From contig JACMKX010000005.1 in NCBI GenBank assembly GCA_014379905.1, positions 1 through 64,000 on the forward strand: a stretch of 64,000 nucleotides of DNA. The letters run 5' to 3'. Shown in pieces: positions 38,808-47,305 of the stretch. The notes beneath the pieces were generated by a model that saw only the letters and a program-made list of their open reading frames with translations, ran no database searches and was not told the origin of the DNA. The stretch comes from Ferruginibacter sp. Lineage in GTDB: Bacteria > Bacteroidota > Bacteroidia > Chitinophagales > Chitinophagaceae. The translations under genes and the position numbers were made by a program. Position 1 is the first letter of the stretch. Each line of letters opens with the position of its first letter.

Positions 38808-40259
38808 TTATTCGTTCAACTTCCACAGGTGAAGTGGTTTTATTTGTGTATAGGAAGCAGCTAAAAAATTTTCCCATATGTTTAGGGTTTCCTCATTCTT
38901 AAAATCATTCTCCTTATGAAAACTGATAATGTACCTGGTACGATGTTGCTGAAGTTCTTGTACAATGGAATGAATTACCTGGGTATCTCTATCCCAGTTC
39001 TGGTACCATGTCCAGAAATAATGATAGATCCATTTAGATGGAGCCTTAATTTTATACTTATTATAGGCATATATGTAATTAGAGTTATTAAATACATATA
39101 ACTGGTAATCAGCCGGCGGATCATTGTCTAAATATTTTATTTCAGCAGAACTGTTTATATAGTCCTGGGGATAGCGATGGTAGTTAGCCACATGTTCAGC
39201 AATGCTTATTATGGGATTAAACAGGAGCAGGGAAATAATAATTGCCTGCTGTATTTTATTCTTAAATATTTTTCTTTTAGTAAAAGCGAAAGCAACAAAA
39301 ATTGCTATAGGCAAAGTAGCTGCCAGGGCTAACAGGTAATAGTTGCAAAAGGCGTCCCCAATTGCCAGTTTACCAGATAAAAATTCTGAAATAAACGATA
39401 AAGGAACTGTCAACGCAGCAGCTATAAGCAGCCATTTTGTTTTTGATCCTTTTATAAACGCAATTAAAACAATTAAAGCAGTGGTAAAAAATAAAGTATC
39501 AAATTTCAATGTATACAAAATATTTTTTAGTGCCAGTATTTCAGTCAGTAAACCAGGTTTTGTATCCGGGGCGGTGTACCATTTTACATTAAATAAAAAT
39601 GCATCCTCCCAGAAATGGTATAGCGAGTTATTATAAGTAAAATAAAACAGCAGGGGAAGGAGCACACAAAGAAAGCCCGCCGTCATTTGTGACAATTTTT
39701 TTACAAAACTGATATTTCCTGCAATAAGTATATAGATAGTAAAAGGAGCCAGGATAATTAACTGGTCTTGCTGCATAAAAAATACAAGCGCTGCCAGTAA
39801 TCCGACAATATAAAACCGGTACTTTTTATTACTGAATAAAGTACAGAAAAACAACAGCAGCAATATGGCCGTATATTCCCTCGTCATTCCTATGCCATTT
39901 GAAATATGACTGTTCCTGAGTACAAGGTTGAACAAGACAGGTAAGGCGAATGGAAAAATTATTTTATATTGTATGTTAAGTTGTAGAAACCGCAGGGAAG
40001 TATATAAAACAAGGAGGCTGTCAATCAACCAAAATCCCCAACTCCCGGATAAGGCACCCAGGTAATTCAGGAAATAGATCAGAGGTGGCTTGTGATCAAA
40101 AAAATCACGGTAAGGAACTTCACCCCTGCGTATTAGAAAACCTGTGTATTTAAAAATTTCCTTGTCATCAAAATACAGGTCAAAAAACGGGCAATATATA
40201 CAACTCAGTATAAAGGAAAATACAGCTACAATAATGAATGGATAGTATTTGCGGTTCAT
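38808..40259 (-). CDS. Membrane glycosyltransferase of the GT39/ArnT type
   Basis: This 483-residue protein has about 11 membrane helices. The first periplasmic loop carries the acidic pair and signature of the GT-C fold: YFDDKEIFKYTG, then GEVPYRDFFDHKPPLIYFLN. Such enzymes take sugars from polyprenyl phosphate carriers in the periplasm. Its start overlaps the end of the GT2 gene by four bases (ATGA), so the two are coupled: the GT2 likely charges the lipid carrier that this enzyme uses (inference). Confidence 0.85.
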   Translation of the reverse strand: MNRKYYPFIIVAVFSFILSCIYCPFFDLYFDDKEIFKYTGFLIRRGEVPYRDFFDHKPPLIYFLNYLGALSGSWGFWLIDSLLVLYTSLRFLQLNIQYKIIFPFALPVLFNLVLRNSHISNGIGMTREYTAILLLLFFCTLFSNKKYRFYIVGLLAALVFFMQQDQLIILAPFTIYILIAGNISFVKKLSQMTAGFLCVLLPLLFYFTYNNSLYHFWEDAFLFNVKWYTAPDTKPGLLTEILALKNILYTLKFDTLFFTTALIVLIAFIKGSKTKWLLIAAALTVPLSFISEFLSGKLAIGDAFCNYYLLALAATLPIAIFVAFAFTKRKIFKNKIQQAIIISLLLFNPIISIAEHVANYHRYPQDYINSSAEIKYLDNDPPADYQLYVFNNSNYIYAYNKYKIKAPSKWIYHYFWTWYQNWDRDTQVIHSIVQELQQHRTRYIISFHKENDFKNEETLNIWENFLAASYTQIKPLHLWKLNE

Positions 40260-40951
40260 ATTTTAAATCTGAAGAAAAAGATATCACTAACGGCTTTTAT
40301 ACAACCTTTAAAAATATACCAGCTCATCTGGCTTTTTCTTTCAAAAGCACCGGTTTTTGCATGGGCGGGTGTAGTAAAAATGGGCAGTTTGTTTTTTAAA
40401 AACCAGGCAGCAATTAAAATATTGGGCGCAAAACTACCGGGATGGATGTATTGTAAAGCTAAACCTAATTTACTGGTTTTCATCAGCCGGTAAGGGCTGT
40501 TAATATCTCTGAGGCCTTTGCCATAGAGGAGGGTAATGAGGCTGCGGGAAACGAGCGTAACTATATCTCTTCCGCCACTTGCATTTCTTTGCTTTCTTTC
40601 TGCTACCAATAATTGGTATTGCTGCCTTTTATTCCAGAGTATTGGAATGGCAGACAGGTCATATTGGTAATCTGAATCAAGCTGAAGTACCCATTCATAT
40701 TGTAAAGCATGTTGATACCCTTTTAATAGGGAAGGCCCATGCCCCACATTTTTATGTGAAATTATTTCTATTCCGGCGGTTGATTTAGCTAGAGATTCCA
40801 CTATAGATAAACTTTCATCTGTAGAACCGTCATTCACAATAATAAAATGGCAGGAGATATTTTCACTGCTCATAAGCCTATGCAGGTCGTTGATCAATAC
40901 GCCAATAGTTTTTGCCTCGTTAAATACAGGAATTACAACAGCTACTGACAT
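40256..40951 (-). CDS. Family 2 glycosyltransferase (DPM-synthase-like)
   Basis: This 231-residue cytoplasmic GT-A fold enzyme shows VVIPVFNEAKTIGVLINDL at the N-terminus, VNDGSTDES near 39, and a DxD-like QLDSDYQYDL near 93. The short length and the lack of C-terminal membrane helices match dolichyl/polyprenyl-phosphate sugar synthases. It is the first gene of the minus-strand run and overlaps the GT39 gene by four bases. Confidence 0.9.
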   Translation of the reverse strand: MSVAVVIPVFNEAKTIGVLINDLHRLMSSENISCHFIIVNDGSTDESLSIVESLAKSTAGIEIISHKNVGHGPSLLKGYQHALQYEWVLQLDSDYQYDLSAIPILWNKRQQYQLLVAERKQRNASGGRDIVTLVSRSLITLLYGKGLRDINSPYRLMKTSKLGLALQYIHPGSFAPNILIAAWFLKNKLPIFTTPAHAKTGAFERKSQMSWYIFKGCIKAVSDIFFFRFKI

Positions 40952-41157
40952 TTTAGTTTTTGATTAAATGAAAAGCCGGTGACATGGGTGTCTCAGGAGT
41001 TTCCAGGGGCCTGGCAATTATTTGCTGCCTGTCAAATATTTATAATCGCCAGTCTTCCGGTGATAACTACACAATTATATAGGGATTTTCCTTGAATTTC
41101 ATTGGGGTTGTAAAAGATGCATTCATTGGCAGTATCCTTACAACATATTTTGCAATG

Positions 41158-42129
41158 CTAAGCTTCTTCCCAAAATCCCATTTTGCCAAACTTTGCGATG
41201 CGTTGTGCTATTCTTTCGTCGGCAGGAATTTGTTTGAGGGCCTGCAGGGCTGGCAGCAGGTAATTTTTTAGCATTTCCGCAGCTTCATCATAGTCCCAAT
41301 GAGCACCGCCAAGTGGTTCTGGAATAACGTCATCCACCAGTCCAAAGTTCAACATATCGGTACCGGTTAAACGCAGTTGTTCTGCAGCAGTTTCTTTTTT
41401 ATCCCAGCTACGCCACAAAATACTGCTGCAGCTTTCCGGCGAGATAACCGTGTACCAGGTGTTTTCCATCATCACCACTTTATCACCTACGCCTATGCCC
41501 AACGCACCACCGCTTGCCCCTTCGCCAATGATAACGCAGATAACAGGTACTTTTAAACTGATCATCTCATAAATATTACGGGCAATGGCTTCTCCCTGTC
41601 CACGCTCTTCCGCTTCCAGGCCGGGGTAGGCTCCCGGTGTATCTATTAAAGTAATAACAGGCTTGTTGAATTTTTCTGCCAGCTTCATCAGGCGTAGTGC
41701 CTTGCGGTAACCTTCGGGGTTGGCCATACCAAAATTTCGCAGCTGCCTGGTTTTGGTGTTGTTTCCTTTTTGCTGGCCAATTACCATTACAGTTTCTTCT
41801 CCTAATTGTGCAAAGCCGCCTACCATGGCTTTATCATCTTTCACATTCCTGTCGCCGTGCAGTTCGATAAAATTACTGCACATTTTTTCAATGTATTTTA
41901 AAGTATAAGGTCTGTCGGGGTGGCGGCTTAATTGTACCCTTTGCCAGGGGGTGAGGTTTTCGGTGAGGTTTCTTTTGGTTTCAATTATTTTGTCTTCCAA
42001 TCCTTTAATAGGAGTGCTGTAGTCTACTTTGGATTTTTCCTGGCCAGCCTTCAGTTGTTCTATCTGGTCGTATAGGTCTTTTATTGGCTTTTCAAAATCG
42101 AGGAACTGCCTGTTTTGTAACTGTGGCAT
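41158..42129 (-). CDS. accA: Acetyl-CoA carboxylase carboxyltransferase subunit alpha
   Basis: AccA with AccD transfers the carboxyl group from biotin to acetyl-CoA and makes malonyl-CoA for fatty acids. The protein has 323 residues, normal for AccA. Crotonase-fold signatures include [39 protein letters not shown] and [15 protein letters not shown]. It is transcribed alone, divergent from the tRNA-Asp locus. Confidence 0.97.
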   Translation of the reverse strand: MPQLQNRQFLDFEKPIKDLYDQIEQLKAGQEKSKVDYSTPIKGLEDKIIETKRNLTENLTPWQRVQLSRHPDRPYTLKYIEKMCSNFIELHGDRNVKDDKAMVGGFAQLGEETVMVIGQQKGNNTKTRQLRNFGMANPEGYRKALRLMKLAEKFNKPVITLIDTPGAYPGLEAEERGQGEAIARNIYEMISLKVPVICVIIGEGASGGALGIGVGDKVVMMENTWYTVISPESCSSILWRSWDKKETAAEQLRLTGTDMLNFGLVDDVIPEPLGGAHWDYDEAAEMLKNYLLPALQALKQIPADERIAQRIAKFGKMGFWEEA

Positions 42130-42208
42130 ATATTACTTTAGAATTAATTATAAAATAATGCTGTAAGATAATTTGTAAAAATAGCGGTTACAATTTTTTT
42201 TAAAAAGT

Positions 42209-42241
42209 TTTGTTTGGCAGAAAATTTTTCCCTTATCTTTG
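42209..42241 (+). promoter_or_regulatory. Promoter of tRNA-Asp
   Basis: TTTG at 42209-42212, 21 bases, then TATCTTTG at 42234-42241 match the Bacteroidota consensus. A second TTTG at 42213 gives a 17-base spacing. Transcription would begin near 42247, about 45 bases before the tRNA. Confidence 0.7.
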
Positions 42242-42291
42242 CCGTCCGAAAAAATAAGAAAGTTAATGTAAATTAGCGGTCCATTTTGGAA

Positions 42292-42365
42292 GGAGCGGTA
42301 GTTCAGTTGGTTAGAATGCTGCCCTGTCACGGCAGAGGTCGCGGGTTCGAGTCCCGTCCGCTCCG
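42292..42365 (+). tRNA. tRNA-Asp (anticodon GTC)
   Basis: The cloverleaf is perfect: acceptor GGAGCGG with CCGCTCC, D-arm GTTC with GAAT, anticodon stem CTGCC with GGCAG around the loop CTGTCAC (GTC), T-arm GCGGG-TTCGAGT-CCCGT, and discriminator G. CCA is not encoded. It has its own promoter and terminator. Confidence 0.97.
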
Positions 42366-42368
42366 CAT

Positions 42369-42398
42369 AGCCTCATCATTATTTTGGTGAGGCTTTTT
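42369..42398 (+). terminator. Terminator after tRNA-Asp
   Basis: AGCCTCA and TGAGGCT form a 7-base-pair stem with a 12-base loop and five Ts, three bases after the tRNA end. Confidence 0.85.
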
Positions 42399-42432
42399 AT
42401 TTATTCAAAAAATTATGGTGTATTAAATGCTG

Positions 42433-42486
42433 GCTGAAATCCCCTCATTCCTGAGGGGACGGTGTTCGAGTCACGTCCGCTTCGCA
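42433..42486 (+). pseudogene. REP-like hairpin fused to a tRNA-Asp 3' remnant
   Basis: Bases 42461-42486 match the last 26 bases of the tRNA-Asp locus (42342-42367) at 22 positions, covering the T-arm and the 3' acceptor strand, even the trailing CA. Directly before it, 42437-42460 is a TCCCCTC/GAGGGGA hairpin related to the rpoB-rpoC repeat. No 5' tRNA half is present. A terminator-like hairpin follows, so this may be a decayed second tRNA gene. Confidence 0.65.
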
Positions 42487-42517
42487 AAAGTCATATCAGT
42501 TATGATATAACTTTTTT
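42486..42517 (+). terminator. Terminator-like hairpin after the tRNA remnant
   Basis: AAAAGTCATATCA and TGATATAACTTTT pair with one mismatch around GTTA, running into six Ts. It would terminate a transcript that reads through the remnant. Confidence 0.65.
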
Positions 42518-42754
42518 GTTTCACAAGATATTCTCTGTTATTGTAAATTTTTCTTCTACTTTATGTGAATGATTTCGTATTCCTCCCATTAAATTGGGCT
42601 GAAAAAATGGGCAGATGTTCGACACGCATTTTATAACGGCTCTGTAAAAAATGGATTCCATCCAACCCTTTATAAAATCATTAACGATTCATTTTTGGCT
42701 ATTAAAATAAATACGTTCATTTTTGGCCAAAATCAGTTAATTTTGCCATCCTTT

Positions 42755-43585
42755 ATGAAGTCAGCGAAAATTTTATTGTATATTTTTATTATATGTTTTT
42801 CTGTGAGTGCTTGTGGTAAGTATTCCAAAGTGGAGAAAAGCAAAGATGATAATTACAAACTTGCCAGGGCAGATGAGTATTTTGCCAAGAAAAAATACCG
42901 TTTTGCACAACAGTTATACGAAGGGTTGTTTCCGGCTATGAAAGGAACACCAAAGTTTGAAGAACTTTATTATAAATACGCTTATACATTTTATTTCCAG
43001 GGATTGTATAAAGATGCGGAAAATATGTTTAAAGGGTATTTAGAAGTATTTCCCAATAGTTCCAAGGCAGAAGAAGTAGATTATATGAGGGCGTATTCAT
43101 TTTATAAGCAAAGCCCAAAACTGGAATTGGAGCAGGTAAATACGGTGAAAGCTATGAACATGATGCAGACCTTTATCAATACGCATCCGGGTTCGGCCAG
43201 GAATATAGAAGCCACCGAGATCATAGATAAAAGCCGGCAAAAGCTGGAACAAAAAGAATTCAGGTCGGCACATTTGTACTACGATTTAGAGAAATTCAGG
43301 GCCTCAGCCTTAGCTTTTGACGCCTTGCTGAATAAATACCCGGAATCTGCATCGGGAGAAGAATATAAACTAATGGTGGTAAAATCCTATTACAAGTTTG
43401 CTAAAATGAGCATTGTAGATAAACAATTGGAGCGTTATGAAAAAGTGATAACAGAGTACCAGGATTTTGCAGACAGGTATCCTGAAAGTAAATTACTGAA
43501 GGATGCAGAAGAATTCGTTAACTTAAGTAAAAATCAAATAAAAGAAATAAAAAATGAGCAAATTACGTCGTCAGCTAAGCGCTAA
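42755..43585 (+). CDS. bamD: Outer membrane assembly lipoprotein BamD
   Basis: BamD is the essential lipoprotein of the BAM machine that folds outer membrane barrels. The frame opens at 42695, but the ATG at 42755 gives a lipoprotein signal (KILLYIFIICFSVSAC, Cys at 20) and 276 residues. TPR-type helices run through the protein, with YYKYAYTFYFQGLYKDAENMFKGYL and FPNSSKAEEVDYMRAYSFY. Two copies of TTCATTTTTGGC lie in its upstream region (42689 and 42717). Its 3' end overlaps rpoZ by 32 bases. Confidence 0.92.
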   Translation: MKSAKILLYIFIICFSVSACGKYSKVEKSKDDNYKLARADEYFAKKKYRFAQQLYEGLFPAMKGTPKFEELYYKYAYTFYFQGLYKDAENMFKGYLEVFPNSSKAEEVDYMRAYSFYKQSPKLELEQVNTVKAMNMMQTFINTHPGSARNIEATEIIDKSRQKLEQKEFRSAHLYYDLEKFRASALAFDALLNKYPESASGEEYKLMVVKSYYKFAKMSIVDKQLERYEKVITEYQDFADRYPESKLLKDAEEFVNLSKNQIKEIKNEQITSSAKR

Positions 43586-43895
43586 TACCAGCAGTGTTGT
43601 TGAGCCTAAAAAATTGTCTGATTTAAAAGACAAAACCGGTAATTTGTACGAGTCAATCAATATTATTGCCAGGCGTGCCAACCAGATCAATATTTCTATT
43701 AAAGAAGAATTGCATAATAAACTGGAAGAATTTGCAAGCCATACAGATAGCCTGGAAGAGATTCATGAAAACAAGGAGCAGATCGAAATCTCCCGTGCAT
43801 ACGAGCGTATGCCAAATCCTGCTTTATTGGCTACTACTGAGTTTTTGGAAGACAAAATTTACTACCGTAAAAATGAAGAAGATCTGTTTAGTTAA
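43554..43895 (+). CDS. rpoZ: RNA polymerase omega subunit (Bacteroidota type)
   Basis: Omega helps RNA polymerase assembly. The 113-residue protein carries the RpoZ/Rpb6 core near residues 28-45 (GNLYESINIIARRANQI), followed by charged helices. Bacteroidota omegas are longer and differ from the E. coli form. The start at 43554 overlaps bamD by 32 bases in another frame and opens MSKLRRQLS. In many Bacteroidota it sits between bamD and coaBC, as here. Confidence 0.85.
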   Translation: MSKLRRQLSANTSSVVEPKKLSDLKDKTGNLYESINIIARRANQINISIKEELHNKLEEFASHTDSLEEIHENKEQIEISRAYERMPNPALLATTEFLEDKIYYRKNEEDLFS

Positions 43896-43940
43896 TAAAT
43901 TGATATTTACAGATTGATTTAAATAAGAAGTTTTATTTTT

Positions 43941-43965
43941 AACGGCGGTTACAACCGCCGTTTTT
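43941..43965 (+). terminator. Terminator or attenuator between rpoZ and coaBC
   Basis: AACGGCGG and CCGCCGTT form an 8-base-pair stem with a TTACAA loop and then TTT (five Ts in all). It ends only 5 bases before the coaBC ATG at 43970, so it is placed to block both transcription and ribosome access. Confidence 0.75.
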
Positions 43966-43969
43966 CATT

Positions 43970-45163
43970 ATGCTGAAAGGTAAAAAAATATTGGTGGGCG
44001 TTACTGGCAGTATTGCCGCCTATAAAATGGCCACAACGGTGCGGTTGCTCATAAAAGCCGGGGCAGAAGTGAAAGTGATCATGACGCCTTCTGCCGGAAA
44101 TTTCATTTCTCCACTTACCTTAAGTACTTTATCAAAAAATGATGTACTGCAGCAACTGGCCGACAACAGCTCCTGGGCCAATCATGTAATGCTGGGCCGC
44201 TGGGCCGATGTAATGCTCATCGCTCCATTAAGCTGCAATACGCTAAGCAAAATGGCAACAGGTGCATGCGATAATTTACTGATGGCAGTATACCTGTCTG
44301 CAACATGCCCCATAGTGGTAGCGCCGGCAATGGATGAAGATATGTGGCATCATCCGTCTACTCAAAAAAATATTGCCGCTGTACAAGCTTACGGCAACCA
44401 TGTGATACCTGTAAACAATGGCGAACTGGCCAGTGGTTTATCGGGCGATGGCCGTATGGCTGAACCGGAACAGCTGCTACAATGGTTGAATGATTTTTTT
44501 CTTAAGCATAAAACCTTAGCAGGAAAAAAAGTACTTATTACAGCAGGCCCTACTTATGAAGCCATTGATCCTGTACGATTCATCGGAAATGCTTCGTCAG
44601 GAAAAATGGGAATTGCGCTGGCTGCAGAATTACATCACAGGGGTGCAGGTGTAACGCTTGTGTTAGGGCCCTCTTCTCAAAAAATACCCGCAGGGATAGA
44701 TGTTGTTAATGTACGATCTGCCAAAGAAATGTATGATGCGTGTATAAAAATATTTCAACAAACAGACTGGGCTATTATGAGTGCAGCCGTTGCAGATTAC
44801 AGGCCTGCAGTTGCAGCCGGGCAGAAAATAAAGAAGAATACAGATACACTTCAACTGGACCTGGTAAAAACCGAAGATATTTTAAAACAGTTGGGTACCA
44901 TGAAAAAAGACCACCAGTGCCTGGTTGGCTTTGCGCTGGAAACCAATAATGAAAAAGAATATGCATTAAAAAAGCTGGATTCAAAAAATGCAGATCTCAT
45001 CGTTTTAAACTCACTGAATGATGCAGGAGCAGGCTTTGGTTACGACAGCAACAAAATCACTATTTTTGATAAGAAGGGAGGCGAACATCATTTTGATACC
45101 AAACCCAAACCTGCAGTTGCCGCAGATATTGTAAATACTATTATCAGTTATTGCCATGAATAA
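43970..45163 (+). CDS. coaBC: Bifunctional phosphopantothenoylcysteine decarboxylase/synthase
   Basis: This enzyme joins cysteine to 4'-phosphopantothenate (CoaB) and decarboxylates the product (CoaC) in CoA synthesis. The protein has 397 residues. The flavin-binding CoaC half has GVTGSIAAYK, and His-containing WANHVMLGRWADVMLIAPLS and PAMDEDMW words. The CoaB half starts near 180 with KKVLITAGPTYEAIDPVRFIGN and has KIKK near 283. It overlaps the DUF4835 gene by 8 bases. Confidence 0.96.
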   Translation: MLKGKKILVGVTGSIAAYKMATTVRLLIKAGAEVKVIMTPSAGNFISPLTLSTLSKNDVLQQLADNSSWANHVMLGRWADVMLIAPLSCNTLSKMATGACDNLLMAVYLSATCPIVVAPAMDEDMWHHPSTQKNIAAVQAYGNHVIPVNNGELASGLSGDGRMAEPEQLLQWLNDFFLKHKTLAGKKVLITAGPTYEAIDPVRFIGNASSGKMGIALAAELHHRGAGVTLVLGPSSQKIPAGIDVVNVRSAKEMYDACIKIFQQTDWAIMSAAVADYRPAVAAGQKIKKNTDTLQLDLVKTEDILKQLGTMKKDHQCLVGFALETNNEKEYALKKLDSKNADLIVLNSLNDAGAGFGYDSNKITIFDKKGGEHHFDTKPKPAVAADIVNTIISYCHE

Positions 45164-46073
45164 AATTATTGTTTTCAGCTTTTTTTGTTTTGCATTTCTA
45201 TCCTCCCGTGCGCAGGAGTTGAATGCAAAAGTTACCGTTGTGGCTACCCGGGTAGGTAACACTGTTAACAGGAATACTTTTAACACCCTCCAGACAGCCC
45301 TGAACAATTTTTTAAATAACAGGAAATGGTCTTCGGAGCCATACGCTGCCAACGAAAAAATAGATTGCAATTTCCTGTTGAATCTTGAGCAAACATCCGA
45401 GACGAATGTATATTCTGCTTCTTTAACCGTACAGGCAGCAAGGCCCGCATTTAATTCTTCTTATCTTTCTCCTATTATCAATTATAAAGATGATAACTTA
45501 ATTTTTAAGTATGTAGAATTTCAAATATTGGAATTCAATGATAACAGGGTAGGTGGATCCGATGCATTGGTTTCCAATCTTACAGCTGTACTCGCTTATT
45601 ATGCGCATCTTATTTTAGCTTTTGACAACGCATCTTTTGCCCCACATGGGGGCGACTTACATTTTCAGAAAGCATTGAATATTGTTAACAATGCCCCCGA
45701 TGGCAGAGGTATCGGCGGCTGGAAGCCATTTGATGGTATACGAAACAGGTATTGGCTGGTAGAAAATATGACAAACAGCCGCTACAACATCATGCATGAT
45801 GTATACTATAGTTATTATAGAAAAGCTTTGGATAAAATGTACGAAGATGAAAATATGGCCCGTACAGAAATGCTGAATGTACTGAACCTGCTGGTTAATT
45901 TTAATAATGAAAATCCTAACACCATGATCAACCAGTTTTTTTTCCAGGGAAAATCTACTGAGCTGATCAAAATATTTTCAAAAGCCAAACCGCAGGAAAA
46001 AGTGCAGGCAAGAGAAATTTTGTCAAAGCTTGATCTCACGAACGCCTTAACTTATAAAGAACAATTGAAATGA
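45156..46073 (+). CDS. DUF4835 family exported protein (PorD-like)
   Basis: This 305-residue protein has a signal peptide (NKIIVFSFFCFAFLSSRAQ) and starts its mature part with ELNAKVTVVATRV. The regions NNRKWSSEPYAANEKIDCNFLLNL and GLPYYAHLI-like AYYAHLILAFDNASFAPHGGD are typical of DUF4835. Members are annotated as the T9SS-associated protein PorD, which fits the T9SS substrate at 8472; the exact role is not seen in sequence. It overlaps coaBC at its start and the DUF4296 gene at its end. Confidence 0.85.
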   Translation: MNKIIVFSFFCFAFLSSRAQELNAKVTVVATRVGNTVNRNTFNTLQTALNNFLNNRKWSSEPYAANEKIDCNFLLNLEQTSETNVYSASLTVQAARPAFNSSYLSPIINYKDDNLIFKYVEFQILEFNDNRVGGSDALVSNLTAVLAYYAHLILAFDNASFAPHGGDLHFQKALNIVNNAPDGRGIGGWKPFDGIRNRYWLVENMTNSRYNIMHDVYYSYYRKALDKMYEDENMARTEMLNVLNLLVNFNNENPNTMINQFFFQGKSTELIKIFSKAKPQEKVQAREILSKLDLTNALTYKEQLK

Positions 46074-46492
46074 TGCTTCGCCTGTTGTTCTTAATTACAG
46101 TTTGCCTGGCGGCATGTTCAAAGTCTAAAATTCCTAAAGGGATTATGGGGCCTGAAAAAATGCAGGCTGTTTACTGGGATTATCTCCGGGCAGATGTATA
46201 TGCCAATGAATTCATAAGGAGAGATTCGTCAAAAAATACAGAACTGGAAAATGCCAGACTACAACTCCAGGTCTTCAAACTTCATAAAATTACCAGGGAA
46301 GAATTTTACAGGAGTTATGAATATTACCTGGAGCACAGGGGAATGATGAAGGATATGCTGGATACCATGCTGGTAAGGCAAAAGCAGTTAACTGCAGTTA
46401 AAACTGATAGCAGTAAACCTAAAAAAGATAGCACAAGATCCAGGTTGCTACATTCTTTTCGAAAATTAGATTCTATAAAAACAGCGGAATGA
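46070..46492 (+). CDS. DUF4296 family lipoprotein
   Basis: This 140-residue protein has a lipobox (MLRLLFLITVCLAAC). The mature part shows the DUF4296 pattern: KGIMGPEKMQAVYWDYLRAD, then FKLHKITREEFYRSYEYYLEH. The C-terminus is Lys/Ser-rich. The role is unknown. Its ATG overlaps the stop of the DUF4835 gene (ATGA) and its own stop overlaps the CoA-transferase start (ATGA), so translation is coupled through all three. Confidence 0.85.
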   Translation: MMLRLLFLITVCLAACSKSKIPKGIMGPEKMQAVYWDYLRADVYANEFIRRDSSKNTELENARLQLQVFKLHKITREEFYRSYEYYLEHRGMMKDMLDTMLVRQKQLTAVKTDSSKPKKDSTRSRLLHSFRKLDSIKTAE

Positions 46493-47187
46493 AAAAAGTA
46501 TTTGATAACGCAGATGAGGCCGTTAAAGATATTAGCGATGGGCAGGTAATAATGCTGGGAGGATTTGGTCTATGTGGTATTCCCGAAAATAGTATAACTG
46601 CATTGGTAAAAAAGAATATAAAGGAGCTCACCTGTATATCCAATAATGCCGGTGTAGATGATTTTGGCATTGGGCTTATGTTGCAACAAAAACAGGTAAA
46701 AAAAATGATTGCCTCTTATGTGGGAGAAAATGCAGAATTCGAACGCCAGTTGTTAAGCGGAGAGCTGGAAGTAGAACTGGTGCCACAGGGAACACTGGCT
46801 ACACGCTGTTTGGCCGCTGGATATGGTATGCCGGCAATTTTTACACCCGCTGGTGTAGGTACAGAAGTAGCAGAAGGAAAAGAAGTACGGAATTTTAATG
46901 GAAAAGATTATTTATTGGAGCATGCATTTGATGCCGACTTTGCCATTGTAAAAGCCTGGAAAGGGGATGAACAGGGTAATCTTATTTATAAAGACACGGC
47001 ACGCAATTTTAATCCGTTAATGGCAATGGCTGGTAAAATAACCATTGCAGAAGTAGAAGAGTTGGTTCCGGCCGGAACCCTGGATCCCAATCACATTCAT
47101 ACACCCGGAATTTATGTGCAGCGTATTTTCCAGGGCAAAAATTATGAAAAGAGGATTGAACAGCGAACGGTGAAGACAATTAGCTAA
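46489..47187 (+). CDS. scoA: 3-oxoacid CoA-transferase subunit A
   Basis: With subunit B this enzyme moves CoA between succinyl-CoA and acetoacetate or related acids. The protein has 232 residues and the glycine-rich start GGFGLCGIPENSI (about 25-37), NNAGVDDFGIGLM and GMPAIFTPAGVGTEVAEGKE. It is coupled to the DUF4296 gene by an ATGA overlap, although the two have no obvious shared function. scoB follows after 118 bases that carry a stem-forming repeat. Confidence 0.93.
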   Translation: MKKVFDNADEAVKDISDGQVIMLGGFGLCGIPENSITALVKKNIKELTCISNNAGVDDFGIGLMLQQKQVKKMIASYVGENAEFERQLLSGELEVELVPQGTLATRCLAAGYGMPAIFTPAGVGTEVAEGKEVRNFNGKDYLLEHAFDADFAIVKAWKGDEQGNLIYKDTARNFNPLMAMAGKITIAEVEELVPAGTLDPNHIHTPGIYVQRIFQGKNYEKRIEQRTVKTIS

Positions 47188-47305
47188 CATGCTAACTAAA
47201 TAATGTGCTAATTCCTTCAATATAAAAGAGTATTTAATTAATGAAAACACTAACTAATTTATAAAATCAGCACATTAGCTAATTATCAAATTATCACATT
47301 GATCT
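47188..47305 (+). repeat. Stem-forming repeat between scoA and scoB
   Basis: The left part has AATAATGTGCTAATTCC, and the right part has AGCACATTAGCTAATTATCAAATTATCACATT, ending 6 bases before the scoB ATG. AATGTGCT pairs with AGCACATT. The words recur at 1360-1440 and 52316-52427. Confidence 0.7.

Noticed and set aside
42738..42745. TAATTTTG as a full bamD promoter
   Set aside because: The nearest TTTG is only 12 bases upstream, too close for a -33 element, so only the -7 half fits.
46473..46670. Minus-strand ORF over the scoA start and similar reverse-frame ORFs inside rpoB, rpoC and adhesin genes
   Set aside because: They are shadows of well-supported genes on the other strand.
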